In this document: piece after piece, positions 1 through 10,039 of the stretch | Layout of the letters: every line of letters starts with the position of its first letter | How positions within the stretch are numbered: the first letter of the stretch is position 1 | NCBI GenBank assembly: GCA_016713025.1 | Contig: JADJPZ010000003.1 | Location: forward strand, 310,001-374,000 | DNA: 64,000 bases | Direction of reading: 5' to 3' | From: Saprospiraceae bacterium | Lineage (GTDB): Bacteria > Bacteroidota > Bacteroidia > Chitinophagales > Saprospiraceae | Position numbers and translations under genes: made by a program | The notes under the pieces: generated by a model | The model's database searches: none | Seen by the model: the letters and a program-made list of their open reading frames with translations, nothing else | Told to the model about the DNA's origin: nothing

Positions 1-726
1 GAGGAATGCCGGACTTAATGCTGATAGTGCTTCTAATGTCGTTTCAGGTTTTATATACTCATCATCCTTGAAAATCCGGCTTTGTTTGCCTTCTTTAATG
101 CTCACCGGAACGATTTCATCTGCATATATGCCACTTGCAAGAGCTTCAGCAGCCTTCTTCTGAGACCAAAGTGCAAATATGTCCTGATCGTTGCGACTAA
201 TCCCATATCTGGCAGCAAGATTTTCAGCCGTCACTCCCATGGCATCAGTACCGTACATAGCGTGCATTTGGGGATTTACAAACCTCCAGCCAAAACTGCT
301 GTCAAACAGTTCTTGATGACCACCATATGGTATCCCGGATTTAGACATGACCAAAGGAGCCCTAGTCATGTGCTCTACGCCCCCTGCTATCACTAACTGA
401 GCATCTCCACATACGATAGCTCGGTGTGCCTGTACCACTGCCGACATCCCTGAAGCACACAATCTGTTGACTGTCTCACCAGGACAAGTATATGGCAATC
501 CGGCAAGCAAGAGTGCCATACGAGCCACGTTTCTATTGTCTTCACCAGCCTGATTGGCACACCCTAATATGACATCATCTATCAAAGCAGGGTCAAGTGA
601 TGGGTATCTCTCCAATAAAGTTTTCAATGGAATGGCTGCCAAATCATCAGCACGCACGGATGATAATGCGCCACGGAGTCTTCCTATCGGAGTTCGTACT
701 CCGCCGATGATGTAAGATGTTTGCAT
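1..726 (-). CDS. Thiolase (acetyl-CoA / 3-oxoadipyl-CoA acyltransferase), C-terminus beyond the window
   Basis: Thiolases join or cleave acyl-CoA chains through an acyl-cysteine intermediate. Reading the minus strand from an ATG (complement of 724-726) gives 242 codons with no stop up to the window edge. The start MQTSYIIGGVRTPIG is typical of the family, and the nucleophile lies in NRLCASG at Cys89, the usual position. The segment GCANQAGEDNRNVARMA closely recalls PcaF/PaaJ-type 3-oxoadipyl-CoA thiolases, but simple acetyl-CoA acetyltransferases share much of it, so the substrate is undecided. The His and Cys of the C-terminal half lie outside the window. A repeat cluster rather than a gene lies upstream of the start. 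The family is certain; the exact step (aromatic degradation or beta-oxidation) is inference. Confidence 0.88.
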   Translation of the reverse strand, partial: MQTSYIIGGVRTPIGRLRGALSSVRADDLAAIPLKTLLERYPSLDPALIDDVILGCANQAGEDNRNVARMALLLAGLPYTCPGETVNRLCASGMSAVVQAHRAIVCGDAQLVIAGGVEHMTRAPLVMSKSGIPYGGHQELFDSSFGWRFVNPQMHAMYGTDAMGVTAENLAARYGISRNDQDIFALWSQKKAAEALASGIYADEIVPVSIKEGKQSRIFKDDEYIKPETTLEALSALSPAFL

Positions 727-790
727 AGGTTGAATGAGTGAATAAGTGTGAAAATGTATTAATGAATCAGTCGCGTTTGATTTATTATGA

Positions 791-1159
791 ATCGCTCTCC
801 AGTCCTCCTTCGTCGGCTTAGTGGTCGATACACCCTTTCGACTGAGAAGCGTCCCAAAGGGCGACTCTTAAGCGAAAAGGGTTGAATTATGAATCGCTCA
901 CCAGTGCTTCTCTGTCGGCTTAATGGTCGATGGTTGCAAAGATCGCTCACCAGTCTTCGCTATGCTCAGCTTAGTGGTCGATGGGTACCATTTTTTGAAT
1001 TGCAAATTCTTAAAATATAGTATCGAAGTTATAAACTTCGACAATCAGGTTTTTATATGTTGAATTATGAATCGCTCACCAGTCCTCCTTTGTCGGCTTA
1101 GTGGTCGATGGGTCCAAGATCGCTCACCAGTCTTCGCTTTGCTCAGCTTGGTGGTCGAT
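791..1159. repeat. Five copies of a 39-41 bp dispersed repeat
   Basis: Copies lie at 791-829, 893-931, 942-982, 1071-1109 and 1119-1159. Each starts ATCGCTCnCCAGT and ends GCTTAGTGGTCGAT or a close variant, so the outer ends form a short imperfect inverted repeat (ATCG...CGAT). Two central variants exist: 39 bp (CCTCCTTCGTCG type) and 41 bp (CTTCGCTATGCTC type). Spacing is irregular, so this is not a CRISPR array. The rest of the gene-free stretch 727-1222 holds no credible reading frame. A sixth copy lies near 25941. Confidence 0.85.
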
Positions 1160-1222
1160 GGATAAATTTAAAAAGCCCCCTTCAATTGCTCGAAGAGAGG
1201 CCATCCCAAAAACCGATTTATC

Positions 1223-1253
1223 AAAAAGTGGAGGTCGTTTCCAACCTCCACTT
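1223..1253 (-). terminator. Rho-independent terminator of the 2227-residue protein gene
   Basis: A perfect 10-bp stem (AAGTGGAGGT with its complement, 1226-1235 and 1244-1253) and an 8-nt loop are followed on the minus strand by five T. It lies about 30 bp past the stop codon of the minus-strand gene. Confidence 0.85.
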
Positions 1254-1283
1254 ATGTTTAGATTTTCAGATCATCAGCACCGA

Positions 1284-4200
1284 TTACTCGATGATGATCA
1301 TTTTCTTAGTTGCTGTGAAGTCACCGCTCTTAAGTGTGTAGTACATCACACCACTTGCTCCCAACTGCTCTCTTGTGAATGTTTCACTGTTCAAGCCTTT
1401 GTTTGCGTTGATGTTTCTTACTGTCACTACTTTACCAGTTACATCATATACACTTAAGGAAGCTGCTGCTGCCTCAGGCATGTTGAAGCTTACTGTAGTC
1501 TGACCCTTGAATGGGTTAGGCTCGTTTTGCATCAACTCGATAGCTGTTACTGGAGCTGTTCTTACTTCTAAGCTTACTTTGCCCACTTTAAGGTCGCTAG
1601 TGTATGCTTCTGCTGAAGTCACTGCTGATCCGATTGAAAGCATTTCGCTTACTTTCACTGCTCTGTCTGCTTTTACTGTGATAGTAAAGAGTACTTCATC
1701 ATTAGCTACTGTAACACCTTTGTCAGATGCATAAGACATAGTTACTACGTCATTTGCAATCACTCCGATGTTATTGTCATTGATTCCTATAGCACCACCA
1801 TCGATACCTACAAAGCTTGCACCTTTAAGGTTCATAGTGTACTGGAAGCCTGCTACATCATTGAAGTTGGCTGCTGTAACTGCGATGTCTACTACATCAC
1901 CTGCTGCGATAGTTTGCTCTGCTACAGTCATAGCAACTGTATTTGCGCTTCTGCTTTCTACTGCTGGGCTAGCAACATTGGTAGTTACATTACCATTGAC
2001 ATCTCCTACCTTAACAGCTACAAAGTTTTGGTTCATCATATCTTTGTCCAAAGAAGAGATTGCTATCTTCTCAAGATAAGGGAATGGTGTACTTGCATTC
2101 ATTGTCTGAGATGATATAGGGAATCTCCAGCTTGCGTTGTTTGGCAACTCATTGTAGATACCTAAGATCAATTTTCTCAACTCTGTAAGATCCTGAGCTG
2201 TTACTTTACCATCATTGTTTACATCTGCTGCAATCATTTTGTATGGTGAAGATAATGTCTCAATACCCAAGATATGTCTCTGAATCATCACAAGGTCAAG
2301 TGTACTTACTCCATTGATGTAGTCTCCACCTTTGCTCGCTGTAACTTCGTAATCGATTCCGTTTGGAACACTCTTCTCAAATGTACCATTCGAAGGAGTG
2401 GTTACTGATACTGGGTACTCAGTGATATTGGCATCTATTGTCACAGTGACATTGCTGACAGTCTGATTTGATTCAGTTGCTACTGTACCTGCTATTCTAG
2501 ATCCTGCACCACCTGTAGGACATCCGTTACCATTACATACTAACTTAAGATTGACCATACAGAAGTCTGTATTCAGATTCCAATCCCATACGCTTACGTT
2601 TACTTGTACTTCATTGGAAGACTTACCTTGTAATGCGTCGCTTGTCCAGATTTTGCCTGAAGTCTTAGTGGCAGGTAACCATTTCTGTGCTGTTCCTGCA
2701 GCATATTCAGCAGGTGTAGCTGAAAGTCCTTTTCCTTTGAATAAATGCTCTGTATTCAAGCTTGTCAATATCGGGTGCTCACCATTGAATGTAAACAACA
2801 AGTCTTTTTGTGCTGTACATGGCCATGCAAGGTCTCCGTCAAATGATCCCTTATCAAAGTCTCTTGCCCAAAGCTCTACCATTGGCTTAGCAGTGCTTCC
2901 TGCCGGTGTTGCCATCAGTGCTGTGCTCAGGTGTACACAATAAGGTGTTGGTGCTTTTTTGTCTTTCACCTCGATGGTCTCTGTACATGCACCGAAATTA
3001 TGACATCCGTCTGTTACTTTCCATGTCACTTTATGGTAGCTGTGCTTACCTTCAATGATATTAGGGAATGTAATTGTAATATTATCTTTTGGCTTGCTCG
3101 GAGCTACATATTTGGCAGGTACCCAAACTCCCGGAGAAACCTGAAGTGTTTGTCCACCACCAAAGTTCCAGTTGGTAGGTACAAATGAACTATAAGCATA
3201 GTCAACAGTACCATCTGCCCACTCGTCAATCACAACATACCACTTCAACCATCTGTTAGGATCGTTAGGAATACAGCCACCATCATCATTTGCTGATTTT
3301 GTCAAGGTCACTGTAGTCTTACAGTTTGCACCAGCTGCGATACATGTATCTTTACATGCTACTACCGGAGCTATCACATCTTCAAATACAAAGGTCTTGT
3401 AGTAACATACTTCTTTATGATCACACCAGTTGACAAATTTGTACTTCACTACCCACTTTCTACATACTCCATCCTCGAAGTCAAACTGCTCAGGCTGGCT
3501 TACGTTCAATCCGATCACATCACATGGTGCCTGTACATATTTTGGTTCCCATGCAGCTATGTCTGCAGCTGTAGGTCCGGTACATGCTACCGGCGCAGGG
3601 GCGCCTGTTGGTGCATTACAAAATACAGTTTGGTTAGTATTTACTGCAGGTGCAGTATGAGAGTATCTGCTGTCTGCAGCAAAATTCCACACCTGTGTGC
3701 TGTTGCTTTGAAGTACTCTGATATTTTGTATACACGTTATGTATTGTACGGTTGTTGAACCTTTAGGAGTGAATGGTACTCTGAAGGTTCTTCTAATCCA
3801 ACCAAGATCACACTTATCAAGTTCTTCTGCATCGCTGAATTCAACAGCAGGATTTCCGCAAGCTCCGTTAGCTTCTGCTACTCCTGTCTTGTCGAAGTTT
3901 ACTCCAGCCACAGACTTCCAAACACCTACGCTTGTCTCTATCGGCCAGTCACAGAAGATCGTGGCATCTTTAGGACATACTAGGATCGGTGGATTGTTGT
4001 TTTCAACTCTTACAGTTGACCACGTCTCATTGAAGTTGTCTTGCTGTGGATTTGGATTGGCATCTGTTGCTAATACCCAACATCCGATACATCCGTCTTT
4101 GTTACCATCATCCCACACTCTCATCTGTACATCATGTGATCCAAACGCCTGACCGGCAGGTATGTCCTCACAACAGAATTTCACAAACTTACCACCGTCA

Positions 4201-7200
4201 GTATCTAAGAAGTTGTGTAACTTAGTAGCATCTGCTCTGGTAATATTAGCTCTGGATGTTCTCCATGTTGATCCTGCACCTACTGATCCTGTGTAGTCCC
4301 AGAATTCAGGTCTTACTACAGTAGCTCCACTTACTACACTCATATCTCTCCATGTCCATTGTCCTTGTGCCTCATCTATCAATACTACTTTCCAGTTCAT
4401 ATTGGTTGGACTTACTCCGGCATCTCTTGTACGTGATCCACTACTGCTTGTCCATGTCCAGGTGATATTGGCTGTAGGAGATGAGCTAGTGGAGAAATTA
4501 ATACCAGGCATACTGCTGTATGTTCTGTTATTATTGTGTCCGTAATATCCTATATTTGAACATAAAGGAGAATCCAAAGCTCTTCTGATCTCGATTCTTA
4601 CATCACTACAGTTGTCATGTGATCCGTTGTCTACACTTGGTGCAAACAATTTAGCACTTGCATCTGCTGTACCATGTGCATCATATCCGGGAGTAAGACC
4701 TACTACGATATTTTGCTTAGTCACAGGTACTGGTGCTGTTCTGTCAGCTACAGTAATATCCATAAGATGTATTGTCTCATTACCACAACAGTCAGTGCCT
4801 ATGTACTTAAATGTGGTTACTCCGCATGGTACTCCTGCTGCTCTCCATCCTTTGCCTGCTACCCAGGTCACTGTCAAACCATGAACGATATCAGCTGCCT
4901 TAACTGTGATAGTTGGGTTGTGGTCACAATTGTCATGAAGTTCCCATACCTCAGGCATCCAGAAGTCTGCTGTACAACCCCATGGATTGGTACTTACTGT
5001 CTCATCGTTCACTAAGAAGGTAGGTCCTTCACTATCGATAGACTTGATGACCTGTGTACACTCATAAAGATTACCAGTACACCAGTCAAGTGTTGTCCAT
5101 CTTCTGATCACTTTATTGTTGCCTTTACAGCCTACTGCACATGCTTCAAGATTCTGATCTGTATAAGTAGATATGAACTTACATACACCATGTAATCTAC
5201 CTTGTACTCCTGCTAAATCAGCAGTCTTCAACCAAGGGTATACACTTCTTGTCGCTTCTGCATCGCTGCCAGTCACATCTTTGATATGAGCCCAGAGATA
5301 TTCAGGTTCTAAACGAACACCACATGTTACCTCAACATTGTCAGGACACATGATACGTGCAGCATCTACTGGCAATACATCGATTCTGTCTTCACACGTT
5401 GCTGTGAACCCACCACAATCTTTGATAGACCATTTTCTTAGTATAAATCCACCACAGTCTTTAGTAAAGTCGTGGATGGTCATTTTTACATCTACTATAC
5501 CACAATTGTCATTCATCACAGGTCTGTTCCAAGTAGTGGTTGAATTTTGTGAAAGGATAGTACTTACCGCATCACAAGATATAGTCATAGCAGGACGGCA
5601 TATGATAGTAGGAGCAAATTTATCCTCAACAAGGATTTTTCCCCAGCATTTATTACCAGTCGCGTTGTTTGTCACTGAATAAGTCCAGTTTTTGCCAATG
5701 TGTCTCTTATCTACTCTGTTGCCACCGAAAGGCTCGATAGATACTGTGAATGCACTGTTACAAATACCTGGTGTATTCAACAATAATTGAGGAGTGATCT
5801 CATCATTACAGCTTTCACCGACAGAGTAGTTCAGTTGTCCTATACATACTAACTGTGTAGGCGTAGCTGCCTGAGTCACGATGATACGGAAGTCTTCCTG
5901 ACGTGTTCTGCCTGAGTTGTCTGTAGCTGTTATCAAAATATTGTGGGTACCAACAGGGATATTACCTAAAGTAATACGCTGTCCACCGGCAGACAATGAA
6001 GTTGCTCCGGTAATTCCAACTGGAAAAGAAAGAGTACCACTAGCTATACCACAATCATCGATCAATGAAACCTCAAATGTAGTACTTGCTACAGATGGGC
6101 CGCAAGGATCAAGATTGATAGAGATATCCTGAGAAGGGTGTACTATGATCGGTGCGATCAGGTCAGGCTGAGATACTACTGTGATCTCAGGCAATACGAA
6201 AACCTGTGCTCCAACCGGAGGTGTATATCTGATATTAGCAAAGTAAGAAACTTCAAATGGACTCGTCAGGTTTGCATCAAGCTGAACCTGATACTCACGA
6301 TAAAGTGTCCTGTTGCTTCCAACAGTTTGCTGAAAATATAATGAAACATTTGTCGCTCCAGGTATAGAGAACAGAATATTTCCAGGAACGATGTCCTCAC
6401 AATCATCAGTCACGGTAAACCCGTAAACACTGATCACATCACCAAAACACTTGGCAGCTGTGAAAGTCTCTGCTGCAGCTATGATTTTAGGAGGCTGGTT
6501 TTCAGATGCTTTTGTCACCGTGATGACCTGATCTATAAATCCGGTATTTCCATAGGCATCGATGTATGAAGCTGCTACCAGGTAAGAGCCCACAGCAGGG
6601 AAAGTAACAAGGTACTCTCTGTAGTTATTGCCTGTAAAGTTCAATACTCCGGTAGCGCCGCCAAAATTAGGAACGAAATTAGCCCAGTTAACAGCATTCT
6701 GATCACACAGATCGTCGATCTGGAATGTGACGATACCGGTGATTGTAGTTGCACACTGAGGTATCACAAACTGTGAGCTGCTGAGGATTTTGACCACAGG
6801 ATCAGTATTGTCTATCACATTTCTGGTGAGCGTAACGCTGGCAGTATTGCCTGTCGCATCCTGAAATGAAATGGTCACTGTAGTCTGACCTACAGACCAG
6901 AATACATCTACAAGATAAAACCCTAATCCATCAGGTGTCACTGTCACCTGGGTAGCAGGAACGACAGTAGCAGGTGTAGTTGATGAAGTAGCACTCACCG
7001 CATTTGCAGCAGTGACAGATCCACTACATCCGTCAGTACCATACACATAGTACTGGTCTTGTCTGCCACATGCTCCCTCAGGGATAGTGGTACTACCAAA
7101 GTTTCTGGCTGCACCAGTAGCTGTAGCACCATCATTGTCAGCAAGAATATTGCCAAGGACATCTGTCACATAAAATGTAGGAGCAGTTGCATCCACACCA

Positions 7201-7967
7201 TTTGGTACAGTCACTAAAACCACTAAAGGATCAGTAGGAGGATTGCAAGCGCCTGTTTCAGTTACAGTCACTGTGTACTGACCTGCACCCGCATTGGCAA
7301 ATAAGAAGTTACCTGCAGGAAAACCAATGTAAGTTACAACTGTAGTACTAGGAGGAGTAGATCCGGCAGGACCTGATCCGGCTACAGGAACAGCATTAAC
7401 GGTATAAGTACCTGCACAGGTAGAACCATTGGTCACAGCTACTGTAAAACTACCGTTAGCTACATAGTTTGCTGTGCCAAAAGGACATGTAGGTCTTATT
7501 GTCGTAGCAGATACAGTGTACTGTGCATCTAAAGTAATAAATGCTAACGGACCTGTACAAACTGAAACGTTAGCAGGAGTGCCTATGCCATTGCAGGTTT
7601 CTGATACAAAAAACTCGTAATCAGTACCTGCCTGAAGGCCATTTACCACTGCAGTAATCACTTGACCGGCAACTGTAAAAGATACGGCAGGATTGTTTGA
7701 AGTAGGAACACCACCGTTGTTGCACAAGGTAGCTACTACTGAAGCCTGACCTGTGTTATTACAGTTGGCTAACCCCTGACCGCCAACTACCAAAGTCCAG
7801 CAGTTGTCCAGAGGGGTGTCGTTGGACGTCCAACGCAGTGAAGCGGAGTTTTGGCCTATATTCAGAGCAGACAATGCGGTAGGAGCTGGGCACTGCGCAT
7901 TGGCAGTCTCCACCGATAGTACACTCATGCACAGAAGGCCACAAATGAATAATAAAAATCTTTTCAT
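1284..7967 (-). CDS. Giant secreted multidomain protein with dockerin-like, cohesin-like and T9SS type A sorting domains
   Basis: A 2227-residue protein with a signal peptide (MKRFLLFICGLLCMSVLS, cleavage near ANAQ). The N-terminus is fibronectin-III-like (SASLRW...). A long cysteine-rich region of repeated Ig/HYR-like segments with CPD and TCG motifs follows. A carboxypeptidase-regulatory-like domain starts near residue 1825. A dockerin-type pair of helices with Ca-binding loops (NGVSTLDLVMIQRHILG and DVNNDGKVTAQDL) spans about 1883-1940. A cohesin-like beta domain lies at about 2010-2135. The last 80 residues (NEPNPFKGQTTVSFNMP ... KKMIIIE) form a T9SS type A sorting domain. The protein is therefore predicted to be exported through the outer membrane and to be attached to the surface or released. 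Its ligand or substrate is unknown, and no catalytic domain was recognised. Confidence 0.9.
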   Translation of the reverse strand: MKRFLLFICGLLCMSVLSVETANAQCPAPTALSALNIGQNSASLRWTSNDTPLDNCWTLVVGGQGLANCNNTGQASVVATLCNNGGVPTSNNPAVSFTVAGQVITAVVNGLQAGTDYEFFVSETCNGIGTPANVSVCTGPLAFITLDAQYTVSATTIRPTCPFGTANYVANGSFTVAVTNGSTCAGTYTVNAVPVAGSGPAGSTPPSTTVVTYIGFPAGNFLFANAGAGQYTVTVTETGACNPPTDPLVVLVTVPNGVDATAPTFYVTDVLGNILADNDGATATGAARNFGSTTIPEGACGRQDQYYVYGTDGCSGSVTAANAVSATSSTTPATVVPATQVTVTPDGLGFYLVDVFWSVGQTTVTISFQDATGNTASVTLTRNVIDNTDPVVKILSSSQFVIPQCATTITGIVTFQIDDLCDQNAVNWANFVPNFGGATGVLNFTGNNYREYLVTFPAVGSYLVAASYIDAYGNTGFIDQVITVTKASENQPPKIIAAAETFTAAKCFGDVISVYGFTVTDDCEDIVPGNILFSIPGATNVSLYFQQTVGSNRTLYREYQVQLDANLTSPFEVSYFANIRYTPPVGAQVFVLPEITVVSQPDLIAPIIVHPSQDISINLDPCGPSVASTTFEVSLIDDCGIASGTLSFPVGITGATSLSAGGQRITLGNIPVGTHNILITATDNSGRTRQEDFRIIVTQAATPTQLVCIGQLNYSVGESCNDEITPQLLLNTPGICNSAFTVSIEPFGGNRVDKRHIGKNWTYSVTNNATGNKCWGKILVEDKFAPTIICRPAMTISCDAVSTILSQNSTTTWNRPVMNDNCGIVDVKMTIHDFTKDCGGFILRKWSIKDCGGFTATCEDRIDVLPVDAARIMCPDNVEVTCGVRLEPEYLWAHIKDVTGSDAEATRSVYPWLKTADLAGVQGRLHGVCKFISTYTDQNLEACAVGCKGNNKVIRRWTTLDWCTGNLYECTQVIKSIDSEGPTFLVNDETVSTNPWGCTADFWMPEVWELHDNCDHNPTITVKAADIVHGLTVTWVAGKGWRAAGVPCGVTTFKYIGTDCCGNETIHLMDITVADRTAPVPVTKQNIVVGLTPGYDAHGTADASAKLFAPSVDNGSHDNCSDVRIEIRRALDSPLCSNIGYYGHNNNRTYSSMPGINFSTSSSPTANITWTWTSSSGSRTRDAGVSPTNMNWKVVLIDEAQGQWTWRDMSVVSGATVVRPEFWDYTGSVGAGSTWRTSRANITRADATKLHNFLDTDGGKFVKFCCEDIPAGQAFGSHDVQMRVWDDGNKDGCIGCWVLATDANPNPQQDNFNETWSTVRVENNNPPILVCPKDATIFCDWPIETSVGVWKSVAGVNFDKTGVAEANGACGNPAVEFSDAEELDKCDLGWIRRTFRVPFTPKGSTTVQYITCIQNIRVLQSNSTQVWNFAADSRYSHTAPAVNTNQTVFCNAPTGAPAPVACTGPTAADIAAWEPKYVQAPCDVIGLNVSQPEQFDFEDGVCRKWVVKYKFVNWCDHKEVCYYKTFVFEDVIAPVVACKDTCIAAGANCKTTVTLTKSANDDGGCIPNDPNRWLKWYVVIDEWADGTVDYAYSSFVPTNWNFGGGQTLQVSPGVWVPAKYVAPSKPKDNITITFPNIIEGKHSYHKVTWKVTDGCHNFGACTETIEVKDKKAPTPYCVHLSTALMATPAGSTAKPMVELWARDFDKGSFDGDLAWPCTAQKDLLFTFNGEHPILTSLNTEHLFKGKGLSATPAEYAAGTAQKWLPATKTSGKIWTSDALQGKSSNEVQVNVSVWDWNLNTDFCMVNLKLVCNGNGCPTGGAGSRIAGTVATESNQTVSNVTVTIDANITEYPVSVTTPSNGTFEKSVPNGIDYEVTASKGGDYINGVSTLDLVMIQRHILGIETLSSPYKMIAADVNNDGKVTAQDLTELRKLILGIYNELPNNASWRFPISSQTMNASTPFPYLEKIAISSLDKDMMNQNFVAVKVGDVNGNVTTNVASPAVESRSANTVAMTVAEQTIAAGDVVDIAVTAANFNDVAGFQYTMNLKGASFVGIDGGAIGINDNNIGVIANDVVTMSYASDKGVTVANDEVLFTITVKADRAVKVSEMLSIGSAVTSAEAYTSDLKVGKVSLEVRTAPVTAIELMQNEPNPFKGQTTVSFNMPEAAAASLSVYDVTGKVVTVRNINANKGLNSETFTREQLGASGVMYYTLKSGDFTATKKMIIIE

Positions 7968-8538
7968 GAGATTGAGTTTTGGTTAAAAAATAAATAAGGT
8001 TATAAAAAATAGTAATAAATTAGCCATAAACAATATCAAGACATAATACAACCATGCGCGTCATGTATAAATCACACGACACGATGCATCATATTGTTCA
8101 GACCTTAGATGACGTATAAATGGAAAATTATAAATGGTGTTTGATTTCGTCTTTATTTATAATAGTGCATATATACAAGAAATAAAAAACGGGTCGGGAT
8201 CATCGGGATGAATTGATTTTCGAAATTGTAGGGATGATGATCGTCACCGGTGTAGTTTTCTTATTTCTTTTCGTCTTTATTACAATTAAACCATGTACAA
8301 GTCCTTTGACTTATACTTTTCAGATGGCAAAGCTACATAATCTTATATTATGTTGTATCATTTTACCAAATATTTTTTTAAATTAGGAATAATTTTATAA
8401 TTTAAAAAGCTTCCAAATGTCATAAATATTACATCTTTCATCTTTATGAAACTCTTGATGATATGGTCATCATTTTTGGAGATATCCATTTCGATCATAT
8501 ATCGATTTACCTGTATAGGTAATATATACATCATAGTA
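7968..8538. other. AT-rich intergenic region, no supported gene
   Basis: It contains the presumed promoter region of the giant protein gene and the 3' flank of the next gene. A 66-codon minus-strand frame at 8358-8558 overlaps the next gene's end and lacks any family resemblance. No repeat or RNA was recognised here. Confidence 0.5.
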
Positions 8539-9087
8539 TCAATGGGAAGCACCCACAAAATATAAAGACTTTTTACCGATAGACTGTATATCTACGATGA
8601 CTTCGATGTTTTTTGCCTGCTTAAGGCTCTCCAGAATTTCGGCAGAGTTGCTGACCGTCATGATCCCGGGCCTGGATGAATTTTCTTCCCTGATGGCTGC
8701 GTTGATGGTCTTACTTTTATCCATCACAAAAGTGATTGTATAATTATTGAACTTTGCCATAGGCAACTGGAAATACAGCTGATCGACATCTGTCTCATGA
8801 TCCACTACCTGCAGAGAAGGCAAAGTGTTGATACCTCCGGGCAATAATACAGCGCTATCTCGGGCTGTAAATAAAGTAGTGATGTCTTGTTTTTTGCCAT
8901 CAGCACCAGTGATGGTATTGATGGAAGATGTGGGACCCTTTTGTTCTGAGGTGACAGATGGTTGTTCTGTGGTAATTGTTTCAGGAGTTTTTCCGGCAAG
9001 ATCCGTAGACCTGAAACCAAAATACCATATAAGGAGCGCTGCAATGATCAGGAGCAATAGTCCAAGAAGAATATTTTTATTTTTCAC
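8539..9087 (-). CDS. Membrane-anchored protein of unknown function (paralogue of its upstream neighbour)
   Basis: 182 residues: a lysine/asparagine-rich start, one transmembrane helix (LLGLLLLIIAALLIWYFGF, about residues 7-25), then a low-complexity Ser/Thr linker and a C-terminal extracytoplasmic domain of about 120 residues. That domain contains LPGGINTLPSLQV, QLYFQLP and ending motifs NIEVIVDIQSIGKKSLYF. The preceding gene on the same strand encodes the same architecture with the same motif order, so the two look like a tandem duplication. They are 49 bp apart and probably co-transcribed. The topology (short cytoplasmic tail, periplasmic domain) is predicted. I do not recognise the family and propose no function. 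Confidence 0.75.
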   Translation of the reverse strand: MKNKNILLGLLLLIIAALLIWYFGFRSTDLAGKTPETITTEQPSVTSEQKGPTSSINTITGADGKKQDITTLFTARDSAVLLPGGINTLPSLQVVDHETDVDQLYFQLPMAKFNNYTITFVMDKSKTINAAIREENSSRPGIMTVSNSAEILESLKQAKNIEVIVDIQSIGKKSLYFVGASH

Positions 9088-9136
9088 TTTGTAAAATTTA
9101 TTTTGAAATAATGGTGATCGTTAATATGTTAAGACC

Positions 9137-9748
9137 TTATCTGTCCCAAAAAAATCCAGTAGTGGCAAAATCAAATTTTCTGACTCCGATATTCTTCAGA
9201 TTTACTTCGATGGTCACTTTGTTGGATTTTTTTATTTTCTCAAGCAAGGGTGCCGGATTATCAAGCACTATAGCTCCAGGATTGTCACTAGGGTCTTTTG
9301 TAAAGTTGACTTGCTGAGCATCCTTCCCCTCAAAGGTGATTTTCAATGAATTGGAAGCATATTCTACACCGGGTATCTGAAAGAATAAGACGTTGCCCTG
9401 GTTGTTATTATTAGTAACACGCATAGCAGGATACATAGACTGTCCATTGGGAAGAGTAAACGGATCTTTTTTATTTACAAATACAGTATTCATAAACAAC
9501 TTTTCTCCCGTTGGGGCGCTGATGACTCTGTATTCCCAGGCACCTTTACTCTTCGTCGAATCAACATAGACAGAGACTTGCTCTCTCATAGTAGTATCCA
9601 CTTTGATATTCTCCTTTTGAATAAATACATTATTGCCGGCTGGTTGTTTTCCCTTCACAAAATAGTAGGTGACTGCTGCAATAAGTAATAATAAGAGGAC
9701 GAGCCAGAGCCTTTTGTCTGCCAAAAAAGATTTATTTTTATTTTCCAC
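9137..9748 (-). CDS. Membrane-anchored protein of unknown function (paralogue of its downstream neighbour)
   Basis: 203 residues beginning MENKNKSFLADKRL, with one transmembrane helix (WLVLLLLLIAAVTYYFV, about residues 15-31) and a C-terminal domain. It shares motif order with the next gene downstream: LPNGQSMYPAMRV, VLFFQIPG, NPGAIVLDNPAPLLEKIKKS and VTIEVNLKNIGVRKFDF. The middle part (KGAWEYRVISAPTGEKLFMNTVF) has no counterpart in the shorter paralogue. It is the first gene of a probable two-gene unit; the upstream side is a repeat region. The function is unknown. A sensor or lipid/peptidoglycan-binding accessory role cannot be told from sequence. Confidence 0.75.
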   Translation of the reverse strand: MENKNKSFLADKRLWLVLLLLLIAAVTYYFVKGKQPAGNNVFIQKENIKVDTTMREQVSVYVDSTKSKGAWEYRVISAPTGEKLFMNTVFVNKKDPFTLPNGQSMYPAMRVTNNNNQGNVLFFQIPGVEYASNSLKITFEGKDAQQVNFTKDPSDNPGAIVLDNPAPLLEKIKKSNKVTIEVNLKNIGVRKFDFATTGFFWDR

Positions 9749-10004
9749 TTTTCAGGTTTTTAAAAAATTAAGCCGCAAAGATACACATTATTCTGAAAGA
9801 GAAAACTAAAATCAGATATAAAAGTTTGGACTTGTGGCTTTGGTCACTGCGCTGCTACCCCTGCCCCTAAATGGGAATCCTGCGCTCTACCGATGGATAA
9901 TAGTCCTAAAGCCTAAAAGACTTTGGACAACAGAGGGGCTCACAACTCCTTTTTGAAAAGCTTTGGATTTGTGACTTTGGCACTGCCCTGCTACCCCTGC
10001 CCCT
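9749..10004. repeat. Tandem repeat pair serving as IS110 landing site (left flank)
   Basis: A unit of about 110 bp starts near 9823 (tttggacttgtggctttgg), passes through GCTACCCCTGCCCCT and TCCTGCGCTCTACCG and ends with a hairpin-forming GTCCTAAAG...CTTTGGAC segment near 9932. A second unit starts near 9961 and is interrupted after CCCCT by the IS element; its remainder resumes at 11667. No gene is visible between 9749 and the transposase. Confidence 0.75.
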
Positions 10005-10039
10005 TATATGTTTGCATTTTAAAAATTAATGGTTTCAAG

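Noticed and set aside
791..1159. Regular-looking repeats as a CRISPR array
   Set aside because: Spacing varies from about 10 to 90 bp, the repeats have two different cores, and no cas gene is near.
8358..8558. 66-codon minus-strand frame
   Set aside because: Overlaps the 3' end of a better gene, very AT-rich, no family resemblance.
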